A stretch of DNA of 64,000 nt from Rhizobium sp. BK602 (GCF_014195095.1 NZ_JACIBC010000003.1:679810-743809); one strand, 5' to 3'; shown: positions 38,128-47,372, counted from the first letter of the stretch. Program-made: numbers and translations. Notes: generated by a model not told the origin, from the sequence alone.

Positions 38128-39042
38128 TCAATTCAGCTTGTTCTTCGCCAGCCAATCGCCGGCAACGGTGTCGAAGCTCTCCTGATTGGCGAGACGGCCG
38201 TTCATTTCGATCAGGTCCTCAGTCGTCAGTGCGGCGGAGACGGCGTTGAGGGTCGCGGTGACCTTGTCGCTGATCTTGCTGGCGGCGATGATCGGCAGGA
38301 TGTTCTGGGCCGGGAACAGGTTCTTCGTGTCCTTCAGCGCCACGAGCTTGCTCGCCTTCATGGCCGGGTCGGTCGAGGTCATGTCGGCGGCATGGACCTG
38401 GCCGTTGGTCAGGGCCGAAAGGGTCAGCGGGCCGGCGACGTCAAGGGTTTTGAAATCCTTGAATTCCAGGCCGTAGACATCCTTCAGGCCGACGACGCCT
38501 TCCTTGCGGGTCTTCCATTCCGGCGGACCGCCGAGGATGAGTTCGCCGGCGACCGGCTTCAGATCCTCGATCGAGGTCAGGGAGTATTTCTTCGCGGTTT
38601 CCTCAGTGACGGCAAGCACGTCCGAATCCTGGGCATCGGATGCGGCGAGCATCGAGATGCCCTTCGGGAGCACCTTGCCGAGCGCCTCGACAACATCCTT
38701 CGGCGCATGCGCGGTCGCGTTCTTGTCGAGATAGCTCAGCGTCGCGCCGGCATATTCGGGAAGCAGATCGATCGAACCGTCGAGCAGCGCCGGCATGTAG
38801 ACTTCGCGGCTGCCGATATTGAGCTTGGTGTCGACCTTCATGCCCTTGGCGGCAAGCGCCATGGCATAGATCTTGGCCAGCAGCTGGCTTTCCGGGAAGT
38901 CGGCGGAGCCGACGATGATCGTATCCGTATCCGAGCGCGGCGTGCTGGAGGACAAGGGGTCTTCGGCGCGCGCGAGCGGAGCGACCGCGAGAAGGGCGGA
39001 AATGGCGATAGCGCCGATTGCAAGCATGTTTCGCTTTATCAT
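38128..39042 (-). CDS. quaternary-amine ABC substrate-binding protein (OpuBC type, first)
   Basis: 304 residues with a signal peptide of about 26 residues (LARA-ED). The OpuBC/ProX type 2 pattern is clear: IIVGSADFPESQLLAKIYA, LNIGSREVYMPALLDGSIDLLPEYAGATL. The family binds glycine betaine, choline, carnitine and other trimethylammonium compounds. AGGAAG lies seven bases before the ATG. It is the receptor of the importer 38128-41545, whose operon continues into the MIO-less lyase. Confidence 0.88.
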   Translation of the reverse strand: MIKRNMLAIGAIAISALLAVAPLARAEDPLSSSTPRSDTDTIIVGSADFPESQLLAKIYAMALAAKGMKVDTKLNIGSREVYMPALLDGSIDLLPEYAGATLSYLDKNATAHAPKDVVEALGKVLPKGISMLAASDAQDSDVLAVTEETAKKYSLTSIEDLKPVAGELILGGPPEWKTRKEGVVGLKDVYGLEFKDFKTLDVAGPLTLSALTNGQVHAADMTSTDPAMKASKLVALKDTKNLFPAQNILPIIAASKISDKVTATLNAVSAALTTEDLIEMNGRLANQESFDTVAGDWLAKNKLN

Positions 39043-39053
39043 GTTCGTTCTTC

Positions 39054-39779
39054 CTAGCTGTTCCGTTGTTTTGCGTTGACAAGCTGGCGCCGGCGGGCGG
39101 CGCCTTTCACAGTCCGGCGCGTCAAGCCGGGCGAGACTGCGATCCTGGATGCGAGGCCGAAGAACAGGTCGACGATCAGGGCGAGGATGCCCACGAGAAC
39201 GGCGCCGGCGGCCATTTGCATGTAGTCGTTTTGGGCGCGGCCATCGATGATGAGCCGGCCGAGGCCACCAAGCGAGACATAGGCGGCGATTGTCGCTGTC
39301 GAAATCACCTGCAGGGCCGCGCTGCGGAAGCCTGAAAAGATCAGCGGCAATGCACAGGGAAGCTCGACGCTGAACAGCAAGGCGAGCGGCCGGTAACCCA
39401 TGCCCCTGGCTGCATCGACGGCGGCCGGATCCACCGAGGTGATGCCGGAATAGGCCCCCATCATGATCGGCGGCACCGCGATCAGCACCAGGACGGCGAT
39501 GCTCGGCACCAGATAGGCGAGATCGGATTTGAAATAGGGACCGACGAGGATGACAAGCAGCACGATCAGGCCGAGGCTCGGCAGAGCGCGCGTGGCGTTG
39601 GCGGCCCCCGCGATCAGGAAGGTGCCCTTGCCGGTATGCCCGACATAGAAGCCGATCGGCAGCGCAATGACCATCGCGATGAACAGCGAAATGAAGCTAT
39701 ATCCGAGATGCTGGGCAAGCAGGGTCGGAATGCCGCCCGAACCATGCCACTGCGCCGGATTGAGAAACCAATCGATCAT
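39054..39779 (-). CDS. quaternary-amine ABC permease (first operon, second permease)
   Basis: 241 residues with about six spans, OpuBB/ProW-like: ATRALPSLGLIVLLVILVGPYF, DPAAVDAARGMGYRPLALLFSVELPCALPLI (docking region) and YVSLGGLGRLIIDG. It lies four bases after the other permease and 11 bp before the binding-protein gene. Confidence 0.88.
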   Translation of the reverse strand: MIDWFLNPAQWHGSGGIPTLLAQHLGYSFISLFIAMVIALPIGFYVGHTGKGTFLIAGAANATRALPSLGLIVLLVILVGPYFKSDLAYLVPSIAVLVLIAVPPIMMGAYSGITSVDPAAVDAARGMGYRPLALLFSVELPCALPLIFSGFRSAALQVISTATIAAYVSLGGLGRLIIDGRAQNDYMQMAAGAVLVGILALIVDLFFGLASRIAVSPGLTRRTVKGAARRRQLVNAKQRNS

Positions 39780-39783
39780 GAGC

Positions 39784-40428
39784 TCACACCTTTCTCGGCC
39801 GCCAGGGCGTCAGCCAGCGATTGAGCAGGATGACGAGGCCATCGAGGACGACGGCAAGAAGCAAGCAAAGGACGATGCCGGCGATCAGCGGCGTCACGAA
39901 GCGAAGCTGGAGCCCCTGCGTGAACAGCAATCCGAGCTGCGGCGTTCCCACCAGGGCGGCGACCGAGACGATGCTGACATTGGACACCAGCGCCACGCGA
40001 AGACCGGCGGCGATGACCGGCACGGCGATGGGAAGCTCGACCATGAAAAACCGCTGGAAGGCCCGATATCCCATGGCGGTGGCCGCCTGCAGCGTATCAG
40101 GCGGCACGGCATCCAGACCGTCGCTGACGGTGCGCACCAAGAGCGCCAGCGAATAGACCGTCAGGGCGACGATCACGTTTAGCGGATCGAGGATTTTCGT
40201 GTGCAGCACCAGCGGCAAAAGCACGAAGAGCGCCAGGGACGGGATCGTATAGAGCAGGCCGGCAGCCCCGAGAATCGCCGATTTGAACAGCCCGCTTCTA
40301 TGCGCCAGCCATCCGAGCGGCAGCGAAAGAATGAGGGCGGCGATCACCGGAATGACGGAAAGGCCGACATGCCACCAGAAGAGGTTGGCGATGTTGCCGG
40401 ATTCGCGCAGCAGCCAGTCAAACCGCAT
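39784..40428 (-). CDS. quaternary-amine ABC permease (first operon, first permease)
   Basis: 214 residues, about five to six spans, OpuBB-like (LLYTIPSLALFVLLPLVL, DTLQAATAMGYRAFQRFFMVELPIAVPVI). It overlaps the ATPase gene by 11 bases. Confidence 0.87.
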   Translation of the reverse strand: MRFDWLLRESGNIANLFWWHVGLSVIPVIAALILSLPLGWLAHRSGLFKSAILGAAGLLYTIPSLALFVLLPLVLHTKILDPLNVIVALTVYSLALLVRTVSDGLDAVPPDTLQAATAMGYRAFQRFFMVELPIAVPVIAAGLRVALVSNVSIVSVAALVGTPQLGLLFTQGLQLRFVTPLIAGIVLCLLLAVVLDGLVILLNRWLTPWRPRKV

Positions 40429-41545
40429 GGTCGGCTCCCCTTGCCGGAGCGGCCGGGTCCTCGGCTCCGTCCAGCAGCGAGACGAGGTCGGCGACCGCGA
40501 TGCTTCCCATCAGCTGCCCCTTATCGTCGACGACGATGCCGCGCCGGCTGGGCGAGCTCAGGGCCGCATCGAGAAGCTGGCGCAAGGAGCCATCGGCGGA
40601 TGCGAGCGTGCCGCTGAGATTGAGGTCGCCGGTGCGGATCGGTTCCTTCAGGCTCGCCGGCTCCGTCCAGCCGAGCGGTTCGCCGTGCTCGTTCGTCACC
40701 AGCAGCCAACGGTCCCTAGCGGCGGCGCGTGCCACCTCCGGCGTGTCGCCAAGCCGCGCGGTCGGCTCGCTCTTGACGGTCAGCCTGCCATTGGCGCCGA
40801 CGAAACCGAGGAAGCGATAGCCGCGGTCGCGGCCGACGAAATTGGCGACGAAGGCGTCGGCCGGCTTGGTCAGAAGCTCCTGCGGCGTGGCGATCTGGGC
40901 CAGCGTGCCGCCGACGCGCAAGACGGCAACCTGATCGCCGAGCTTCAGGGCCTCGTCGATGTCATGGGTGACCATGATGATCGTCTTGCCCATTTCGCGC
41001 TGCAGGCGGAGGAATTCGTCCTGGAGCTGCGTGCGGACGATGGGATCGACCGCGCTGAAGGGTTCGTCCATCAGCATGAATTTCGGATTGGAGGCGAGCG
41101 CGCGCGCCACGCCGACGCGCTGCTGCTGGCCGCCCGAGAGCTGCCAGGGATAGCGATCCGCAAAGCTTTCCGAGAGGCCGACGCGCTCGAGCAGCTCCAG
41201 CGCAATGGCGCGGGCCTGCTTTTTCGGCGTGCCGTTCAGACGCGCCGTCGTCGCCACATTGTCGATGATCGTGCGATGCGGAAAGAGACCGGCATGCTGG
41301 ATGACATAGCCGATGCGCCGCCGCAGCAGGGCCTCATCCATGCGCGATGTCGGCTCGTCACCCAGACGGATCGTTCCCGACGTCGGGCTCACGAGACGAT
41401 TGATCATGCGCAGCGATGTCGTCTTGCCGCAGCCGGAAGGCCCGACAAGCACGGTCAGCTTGCCGGTCGGCGCCGTGAACGAGAGTTCGTTCACCGCCAC
41501 GACATCACCGTGATAGCGCTTCGTTACTTGTTCGAAAGTGATCAA
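40418..41545 (-). CDS. quaternary-amine ABC ATPase with CBS domains (first)
   Basis: 375 residues, ProV/OpuBA-like. Walker A GPSGCGKTT, Q-loop VIQHAGLFPH, signature LSGGQQQR, Walker B FMLMDEPFSAVD, switch MVTHDID, then a C-terminal CBS pair (from about 245) of the kind that senses ionic strength. The start is a TTG with GGTGAG six bases upstream; no in-frame ATG fits. The first CTGTATATACAG palindrome lies 25 bp before it. Confidence 0.88.
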   Translation of the reverse strand: MITFEQVTKRYHGDVVAVNELSFTAPTGKLTVLVGPSGCGKTTSLRMINRLVSPTSGTIRLGDEPTSRMDEALLRRRIGYVIQHAGLFPHRTIIDNVATTARLNGTPKKQARAIALELLERVGLSESFADRYPWQLSGGQQQRVGVARALASNPKFMLMDEPFSAVDPIVRTQLQDEFLRLQREMGKTIIMVTHDIDEALKLGDQVAVLRVGGTLAQIATPQELLTKPADAFVANFVGRDRGYRFLGFVGANGRLTVKSEPTARLGDTPEVARAAARDRWLLVTNEHGEPLGWTEPASLKEPIRTGDLNLSGTLASADGSLRQLLDAALSSPSRRGIVVDDKGQLMGSIAVADLVSLLDGAEDPAAPARGADHAV

Positions 41546-41568
41546 CGTTGCTCACCCATTGCTGTTCC

Positions 41569-41584
41569 ACCTGTATATACAGGT
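41569..41584. promoter_or_regulatory. operator copy 1 (ACCTGTATATACAGGT)
   Basis: A perfect 16-bp palindrome whose core TGTATATACA fits the TGTA-N2-TACA pattern described for HutC repressors. It lies about 24 bp before the TTG start of the minus-strand operon, where binding would block transcription. The matching HutC-like gene is at 45106-45876. Confidence 0.65.
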
Positions 41585-41873
41585 TACACGAAACCGATGG
41601 CCGCGCAACGGGGATGGCAAAAATTTTAGACGAGCTCGCCACATGCCCATTTTATATGCAAAATCCTGCATTTAATTGTGTATGCGTGAAGCCCCTCCAA
41701 GGAACGTCATTTCAAAGCGAGAACCCGCTTTTATAACTTGATAAAAACCATCGATTTGATATCAACCTTGCGCGCAGCGCGGAGCAGGCGGGACGCCGCA
41801 TCGACCGCCACGGTTGTCTGCCAAAATTTTAATCAAAGAAAATTATTGCCTTGCAAACGCTCATTCGGTGTGC

Positions 41874-41885
41874 CTGTATATACAG
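41874..41885. promoter_or_regulatory. operator copy 2 (CTGTATATACAG)
   Basis: The same 12-bp core as copy 1, ending 11 bp before the ATG of the plus-strand operon, an ideal position for repression. I saw no further copy in the window. Confidence 0.65.
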
Positions 41886-41896
41886 CCAACCCGGAC

Positions 41897-43465
41897 ATGG
41901 ATGCATTTATGCAGATCATCACCTCAAATGATGCGGCGGCTCTTCTGAAAGACGGCATGACCGTGGCCGCGTCCGCATTTGGGGGATGCTGCCATCCCGA
42001 AGCCATTTCCGCCGCCGTCGAGGAACGGTATCTGGCAGAGCGCGCGCCCCGCGATCTCACGCTCCTGTTTGCCGCCAGCGCCGGCGACCGCAAGACGCGC
42101 GGCATGGGCCATTTCGGGCACGAAGGCCTCGTCAGGCGTGTTATCGCCGGCGGCTGGCGCGGCACCCCACGGCTTGGCGAACTGGCTTTGGCGGAAAAGA
42201 TCGATGCCTATTGCTGGCCGCAGGGCGTGATCGCCCAGCTCTATCGCGCCATCGCCAGCGGCCAGCCCGGCGTCATCACCCATATCGGCCTCGGCTCCTT
42301 CATGGACCCCCGCCATGGCGGCGGCCGCATGAACGAGAGCACGACGGCCGAGCTTGTGGAGCGGATCAGCCTGCGCGGCCGGGACTGGCTACTCTATCCC
42401 TCCATGCCCTTGGATTGCGTCCTGCTGCGCGGCACGACCGCCGACGAGGACGGCAATATCACGATGGAGGACGAGGCGTTTCCCGTCGATGTCCTCGCCA
42501 TGGCGCAGGCCGGGCGAAACTCCGGCGGCATCGTCATCGTCCAGGTCAAGCGCATCGCCGAGCGCGGCTCGCTCGTCGCGACCGACGTGCGCATTCCCGG
42601 CATGCTGGTGGACTACGTCGTCGTCTGCGACGATCCTGCCCAGCATGGCGTCAGCTTCGGCGAAACCGACAATATCGCCTATACCGGCCGCTTCCGGGCC
42701 GCCGCCGGCCAATTGCCGCCCTTGCCGCTCTCCCTCGACAAGGTCATTCAGCGCCGGGCCTTTCAAGAGCTTCTCGGCCATGGTCATGCGACGATCAATC
42801 TCGGCATCGGCATCGCGGCGGGGATCGGCCGTATCGCCAGCGAAGAAGCCTATGACGACTATACCGTCACCATCGAATCCGGCGTCATCGGCGGCATTCC
42901 GGCCGAAGAACTTTCCTTTGGCGCCGCCGTCAATCCGAGCGCCATCATTCCGCAGGCATCGCAATTCGATTTCTACGACGGCGGCGGTCTCGACATCGCC
43001 TTCCTCGGCATGGCGGAAGTCGATGTGCGCGGGGCTGTGAATGTCAGCCGCTTCGGCAAATCCATCGTCGGCGTCGGCGGCTTCACCAACATCTCGCAGA
43101 CCGCCGGCACGGTGGTCTATATGGGCTCCTTCTCGCATGGCGGCGCCGATATCCGGATTGAGGACGGCAGGCTTGCGATCGTCACGGATGGACGCTCGTG
43201 CAAGATCGTCGAGAGGGTCACGCAGGTGAGCTCCGATCCCGCTGCCGCTCCGCAAGGCCAGAAGCAGATCGTTATAACCGAACGTGCGGTCTTCCACGTC
43301 ATAGACGGCCGCCTGACACTGACGGAGGTCGCGCCGGGCATCGATGCGAAAGCCGACGTCATCGATCGTCTTCCGCCGGGCGTCGCCATTGCCGACCGGC
43401 TCGTGCAAATGGACGCGCGCCTCTTCCACCCAGCCGCCATGAAGGAGGCCGGCCATGCAGATTGA
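41897..43465 (+). CDS. class I acyl-CoA:carboxylate CoA-transferase (YdiF/Pct type)
   Basis: 522 residues, alpha and beta parts fused, alignable with E. coli YdiF along its length (PQGVIAQLYRAIASGQPGVIT, DEDGNITMEDEAFPVDVLAMAQ, the active-site Glu in TVTIESGVIGGIP, and FDFYDGGGLDIAFLGMAEVD). It forms a covalent glutamyl-CoA intermediate and transfers CoA to a carboxylate. The ATG at 41897 is chosen from the homologous N-terminus; ATG 41909 is possible, and the longer frame would cross the operator. It is the first gene of the plus-strand lyase operon. Confidence 0.88.
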   Translation: MDAFMQIITSNDAAALLKDGMTVAASAFGGCCHPEAISAAVEERYLAERAPRDLTLLFAASAGDRKTRGMGHFGHEGLVRRVIAGGWRGTPRLGELALAEKIDAYCWPQGVIAQLYRAIASGQPGVITHIGLGSFMDPRHGGGRMNESTTAELVERISLRGRDWLLYPSMPLDCVLLRGTTADEDGNITMEDEAFPVDVLAMAQAGRNSGGIVIVQVKRIAERGSLVATDVRIPGMLVDYVVVCDDPAQHGVSFGETDNIAYTGRFRAAAGQLPPLPLSLDKVIQRRAFQELLGHGHATINLGIGIAAGIGRIASEEAYDDYTVTIESGVIGGIPAEELSFGAAVNPSAIIPQASQFDFYDGGGLDIAFLGMAEVDVRGAVNVSRFGKSIVGVGGFTNISQTAGTVVYMGSFSHGGADIRIEDGRLAIVTDGRSCKIVERVTQVSSDPAAAPQGQKQIVITERAVFHVIDGRLTLTEVAPGIDAKADVIDRLPPGVAIADRLVQMDARLFHPAAMKEAGHAD

Positions 43466-44255
43466 CGGAGCCGTCGTCATCGTCACGGGATCGGCGACCG
43501 GCGTCGGCGCATCTTGCGTGCGCATGTTTGCCGAAAAGGGCGCGAGGGTCGTCGTCAACTATAGCCGCAGCCGCGACGAGGCGGAGGAAACCGCCGCCGC
43601 CTGCAAGGCACTCGGCGCCGAGGTCGAGCTCGTGCAGGCGGATGTCTCCGACGATGCTGCCTGCCGCGCCATGGTGGCGAGAGCCGTCGAGCGCTGGGGG
43701 CGCCTCGATGCGCTGGTCAACAATGCTGCCGTCACCGTCAAATCCGATCCCTTCGATCTCGAAACATTGTCGGCCGAGGATTTCCAGAAAGTGTTCGGCG
43801 TCAACGTAATCGGCGCCTACCAGATGTGCCGCGCCGCCATGCCGGCCATGCGCGCCACCGGTGCCGGCGCCATCGTCAACGTATCGTCGAACGTCGCCTT
43901 TACCGGCGGCGGCTCCTCGCTTGCCTATACCGCCTCCAAGGGGGCGCTCAATGCGCTGACCAAGGCGCTGGCCCGCACCTGCGGCCCGGAAATCCGCGTC
44001 AATGCCGTCTGTCCCGGCATCATCGATACCCGCTGGATGCGCCAGACGCTGGGGAGCGACGGTTACGAGACGCTGGCGAACCGCTTTTCCGATACCGCGC
44101 CGCTTGGACGGGTCGCGACACCCGAAGATGTCGCCGGCGCGGTGGTCTGGCTGGTCGAGGGCGCCGAGTTCGTCACCGGCGAATTGCTCTCCGTCGATGG
44201 CGGCATCCGGCTGGCCGGCGGCGTGCGCAAACCTGCCGCCAAGTCGGGCGCATGA
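43455..44255 (+). CDS. short-chain dehydrogenase/reductase
   Basis: 266 residues, classical SDR: cofactor motif TGSATGVG, NNAAVT, catalytic Ser in VNVSSN, YTASK (Tyr and Lys), and the C-terminal FVTGELLSVDGG. The NYSRSR after beta-2 suggests NADP preference. It overlaps the CoA-transferase by 11 bases and the hydratase by four. In this operon it is the natural candidate for the 3-hydroxyacyl-CoA oxidation step. Confidence 0.87.
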   Translation: MQIDGAVVIVTGSATGVGASCVRMFAEKGARVVVNYSRSRDEAEETAAACKALGAEVELVQADVSDDAACRAMVARAVERWGRLDALVNNAAVTVKSDPFDLETLSAEDFQKVFGVNVIGAYQMCRAAMPAMRATGAGAIVNVSSNVAFTGGGSSLAYTASKGALNALTKALARTCGPEIRVNAVCPGIIDTRWMRQTLGSDGYETLANRFSDTAPLGRVATPEDVAGAVVWLVEGAEFVTGELLSVDGGIRLAGGVRKPAAKSGA

Positions 44256-45109
44256 CCATGGCCGTCTCGCTGCAAACGCTCATGGATTTTCCCATTCCGG
44301 AAGCCCGGCAGACGGTAACGGCGCGCGACGCCATTCTTTACGCACTGACCGTCGGTTATGGCGCCGCCCCTCTCGATCCGGCCCATCTGCGGCGGGTACA
44401 GGAGCATGATCTGCGCCCCGCGCCGACGCTCGCCAACGTCGTTGCCCATGCCGGCTCCTGGATGAAGGACGCGGGCGTCAACTGGCAGCGCCTCGTTCAC
44501 TCCGAGCATCGGCTGACGATCCATCGCCCGCTTCCGCTCGACATCCCGCTCAAGTCGCGCTCGCGCATGCTGTCGGTCGTAGACCGCGGGCCGGAAAAAG
44601 GCATGTTCGCGACCTTCGAGCGAACGATCCTCACCCAAGCCGACGAGACTCCGGTCGCGACCATCGTGCAGACCAATGCCTGTCGCGACGACGGCGGATG
44701 CGGATCGGCGGGAACGCCGCCGGAACCGCTGGCGCCCCTGCCCGACCGCAGGCCGGACGCGAGCCTGGCAATCGTCGTGCCCGAGGATGCCGCTCTTCTC
44801 TACCGCTTGAACGGCGATCTCAATCCGCTTCATTCCGATCCGGACTATGCGGCCCTGGCAGGCTTCAAGCGCCCGATCCTGCATGGCCTGTGCACTTTCG
44901 GCCATGCGGGCTATGCGATCGGGAAAACTTTGGGCACGAATGACATCGCGGATGTCGGCTTTATCGCCGCCCGCTTCACCGCCGTCGTCTTTCCCGGCGA
45001 CCGGCTGGAATTCGATATTTGGCAAGAAGGCCAGGACATACGGTTTCGCGCCCGGGTTCCCGCGCGCGAGGCTACCGTTCTGGACCATGGAACTGCGAGG
45101 TTGGCATGA
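44252..45109 (+). CDS. MaoC-like 2-enoyl-CoA hydratase
   Basis: 285 residues. The N-terminal half is a degenerate hot-dog domain; the C-terminal half has the hydratase-2 motif YRLNGDLNPLHSDPDYAALAGFKRPILHG, with the catalytic Asp and His, as in the R-specific hydratase of peroxisomal multifunctional enzyme 2. It would hydrate an enoyl-CoA to an R-3-hydroxyacyl-CoA, the opposite stereochemistry to the crotonase of the other operon. It overlaps neighbours by four bases on each side. Confidence 0.85.
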   Translation: MTMAVSLQTLMDFPIPEARQTVTARDAILYALTVGYGAAPLDPAHLRRVQEHDLRPAPTLANVVAHAGSWMKDAGVNWQRLVHSEHRLTIHRPLPLDIPLKSRSRMLSVVDRGPEKGMFATFERTILTQADETPVATIVQTNACRDDGGCGSAGTPPEPLAPLPDRRPDASLAIVVPEDAALLYRLNGDLNPLHSDPDYAALAGFKRPILHGLCTFGHAGYAIGKTLGTNDIADVGFIAARFTAVVFPGDRLEFDIWQEGQDIRFRARVPAREATVLDHGTARLA

Positions 45110-45876
45110 CGGCACCGAAGCCGAAACCGGCGGGCGATGCGCCGCATTATCTGCGTATCAAGGAAAAGATCATGACCTTGATCGCCGAAGGCAAGCTCAA
45201 GCCGGGCGATCGCGTCTATTCGGAAAGCGAGCTGGTGTCATCCTTCGGCGTCAGCCGCATGACCGCCAACCGGGCGCTGCGCGAACTGATGTTCGAAGGC
45301 GTGCTGACGCGCTCGGCCGGCCTCGGCACCTTCGTGTCCTCGCAGCGCCAGGATATCGATCTCCTGCAGATCAAGAACATCGCCGAGGAGATTTCCGGCA
45401 GGGGTCATCGCCATACCGCCAAGGTGCTGATCGCCGACCGGATCAAGGCGGATGCGAGCGTCGCCCAATCGCTCGATCTGGAACCGGGCGTCGAGGTCAT
45501 GCACACGCTCATCGTGCATCTCGAAGACCAGCAGCCGATCCAGGTCGAGGAACGCTATGTCAACCCGGTCGTGGCGCCCGACTATCTCGACAATGATTTC
45601 AACGAGATCACCCCGAACGAATATCTGACGCGGGTCGCGCCGATCACCGAATTCGAACATTTCGTCGAGGCGATGAAGCCGGACGCGACGGTGAGGAAGC
45701 TGCTCGGCATGAAGCCGGATCAACCCTGCCTCAGGGTCTTCCGCCGCACCTGGTCCGGCGATGCCGTGGTCACCTGCGCACTGCTTTCCTATCCCGGCGA
45801 CAAGTACCGGCTGGAAGCACGCTCGGGCAAGGGACGCGCAAAGCCGCTCGCCCTTCTGGAGGGCAGGCAGGGATGA
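45106..45876 (+). CDS. HutC-like GntR repressor
   Basis: 256 residues. A GntR winged helix (about 12-80: YSESELVSSFGVSRMTANRALRELMFEGVLTR) is followed by a UTRA ligand domain with the HutC hallmarks NEYLTRVAPITEFEHFVEA and the end VTCALLSYPGDKYRLEARS. HutC is released from DNA by urocanate, the product of histidine ammonia-lyase. Here the inducer may be the analogous acrylate made by the neighbouring lyases. Its likely operators are the two TGTATATACA palindromes at 41569 and 41874. It overlaps both neighbours by four bases. Confidence 0.88.
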   Translation: MTAPKPKPAGDAPHYLRIKEKIMTLIAEGKLKPGDRVYSESELVSSFGVSRMTANRALRELMFEGVLTRSAGLGTFVSSQRQDIDLLQIKNIAEEISGRGHRHTAKVLIADRIKADASVAQSLDLEPGVEVMHTLIVHLEDQQPIQVEERYVNPVVAPDYLDNDFNEITPNEYLTRVAPITEFEHFVEAMKPDATVRKLLGMKPDQPCLRVFRRTWSGDAVVTCALLSYPGDKYRLEARSGKGRAKPLALLEGRQG

Positions 45877-47372
45877 CCACTCCCGGCAACATCGTATCCT
45901 TCACGGGAGCCGCTCCGACAACCGGCGACATCGCCGCCATCGCGCGGCGGAATGCCCGGCTGACGATTTCCCCCGATGTCGAGCGAAAGATCCTCGCCGC
46001 GCGCGCCGTCGTCGATCGCTACACCGCGGCCGATCTGCCCGTCTACGGATTGACGACCGGGCTCGGCGCCGGTGTCGATACACGCCTTGCAGCCGAGGAT
46101 CTCGTCGCCTTCCAGTTGCGAGTCCCCCAGGCCCGCGCCGTTGGCGTCGGGGCGCCGCTTCCACGCGACGTCGTGCGCGCGATGATGGCGGTCCGTATCG
46201 CCGGAATGGCGGCTGGCGGCTCCGGCGTGTCGTTGCCGGTGTTTTCCGGCCTTGTCGCGGCCCTGAATGCCGGATTTCACCCGGTCGTGCCCTCTCTCGG
46301 CTCCATCGGAGCGGCCGACCTGGCGCCGCTCGCCCATATGGGCCGGGCGCTGCTCGGACATGGTCAGGCCGAAGTCGGCGGCTCCGTCATGGCGGCAAGC
46401 GAAGCGCTGGTTGCCGCCGGCCTTGAGCCCTTGCGGCTCATGCCGAAGGACGGACACGCCGTCGTCGTCGCCAACAGCCTGTCCGTTGCGAGAGCCTGCC
46501 TTTGCCTGGCCGATGTCGAACAGCTCTTCGACTGGTCGCTCGCCGCCGTCGCCCTGAACTTCGAGGCGTTTCGCGCCAATGTCAGCGTCTTCGACGACCG
46601 GGCACTGGCCGCGAGACCGGCCTTCGGCCAGCGCGAAGCGGCCGCCCGCCTGCGCGATCTGCTCACCGGCAGCTCCCTGCTTGCCGATGCCGCGGCCCGA
46701 CGACTGCAGGACCCCTTGAGCTACCGCTGTGCGCCGCAGGTCTGGGGCGCGCTGCTGCATGCCATCGGCGAGGCCCGGCAGGCAACCGAGATCGAACTTG
46801 CCAGCTCCGGCGACAATCCGGTCGTGCTGGTCGAGGAAGGTTTGATGGTCGCACAGGGCAATTTCGACCTGACCGCCTTCGTCCTCTCCTGGGAGCGCCT
46901 TGGCCAGGCGCTGGCGCATTGCGCCGCCGGAACCGCTTACCGGACCATGAAGATCATGTCGGCCGGCATGTCGGACCTCCCGCGCTTCCTGACGCCGCTC
47001 GGCCAGAGCCGCACCGGTTTTGCCACGGTCCAGAAGACCGTCTCGGCGCTGGAGGTGGAAATCCGCCATCTCGCGGCGCCTGTCTCGCTGACGCCCATAC
47101 CGGTGGCCGATGGTGTCGAGGACCAGGCCTCGATGGCGCCGAGCGTGCTGGCCAAGACCGAGGCAATCATCGACCGGCTCCGCTATCTCGTTGCCATAGA
47201 ACTCATCGCCTCCGCCCAGGCAGTGGAACTGCGCGGCGTGGAAAACGAACTCGGCAGGGGAACGCGGGATGTCTACCGGCAAATCCGCGAACACGTGCCG
47301 CCACTCACCGAGGACCGGGCCCAGGGGCCGGACTTCGAGCGCATAGCCGAACTGATACGACATGCCGGCTGA
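45873..47372 (+). CDS. histidine ammonia-lyase homologue lacking the MIO triad (second)
   Basis: 499 residues of HutH fold: VYGLTTGLG (Tyr58), LPRDVVRAMMAVRIAGMAAGGSGVS, LQDPLSYRCAPQVWGALLHAI, ELASSGDNPVVL, VEDQASMAPSVLAKTE. The cofactor loop reads GSIGAADLAPLAHM (143-156; 46299-46340) where MIO enzymes have GSVGASGDLAPLAHM. One residue is deleted and Ser-Gly is lost, so MIO cannot form, although the flanking sequence is otherwise intact. Lys388 replaces the usual residue after the NSGFM-type segment. This suggests an ergothionase-like trimethylammonia-lyase. Low identity to the first copy argues for a different substrate. Confidence 0.87.
   Translation: MTTPGNIVSFTGAAPTTGDIAAIARRNARLTISPDVERKILAARAVVDRYTAADLPVYGLTTGLGAGVDTRLAAEDLVAFQLRVPQARAVGVGAPLPRDVVRAMMAVRIAGMAAGGSGVSLPVFSGLVAALNAGFHPVVPSLGSIGAADLAPLAHMGRALLGHGQAEVGGSVMAASEALVAAGLEPLRLMPKDGHAVVVANSLSVARACLCLADVEQLFDWSLAAVALNFEAFRANVSVFDDRALAARPAFGQREAAARLRDLLTGSSLLADAAARRLQDPLSYRCAPQVWGALLHAIGEARQATEIELASSGDNPVVLVEEGLMVAQGNFDLTAFVLSWERLGQALAHCAAGTAYRTMKIMSAGMSDLPRFLTPLGQSRTGFATVQKTVSALEVEIRHLAAPVSLTPIPVADGVEDQASMAPSVLAKTEAIIDRLRYLVAIELIASAQAVELRGVENELGRGTRDVYRQIREHVPPLTEDRAQGPDFERIAELIRHAG

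Larger units (their letters stand above)
41546..41896. promoter_or_regulatory. divergent control region of the two lyase operons
   Basis: 351 bp without a credible gene. It is AT-rich for this window. It holds two copies of the palindrome CTGTATATACAG, one near each end. It also has two A/T boxes of the form CAAAA(A)TTTTA (about 41620 and 41823) in mirror positions, and a TTGATATCAA palindrome at 41756-41765. The symmetry suggests one regulator acts on both promoters. Confidence 0.6.

Noticed and set aside
41548..41736. Small open frames between the two lyase operons
   Set aside because: No ribosome binding site or protein-like composition; they overlap the AT-rich control region.
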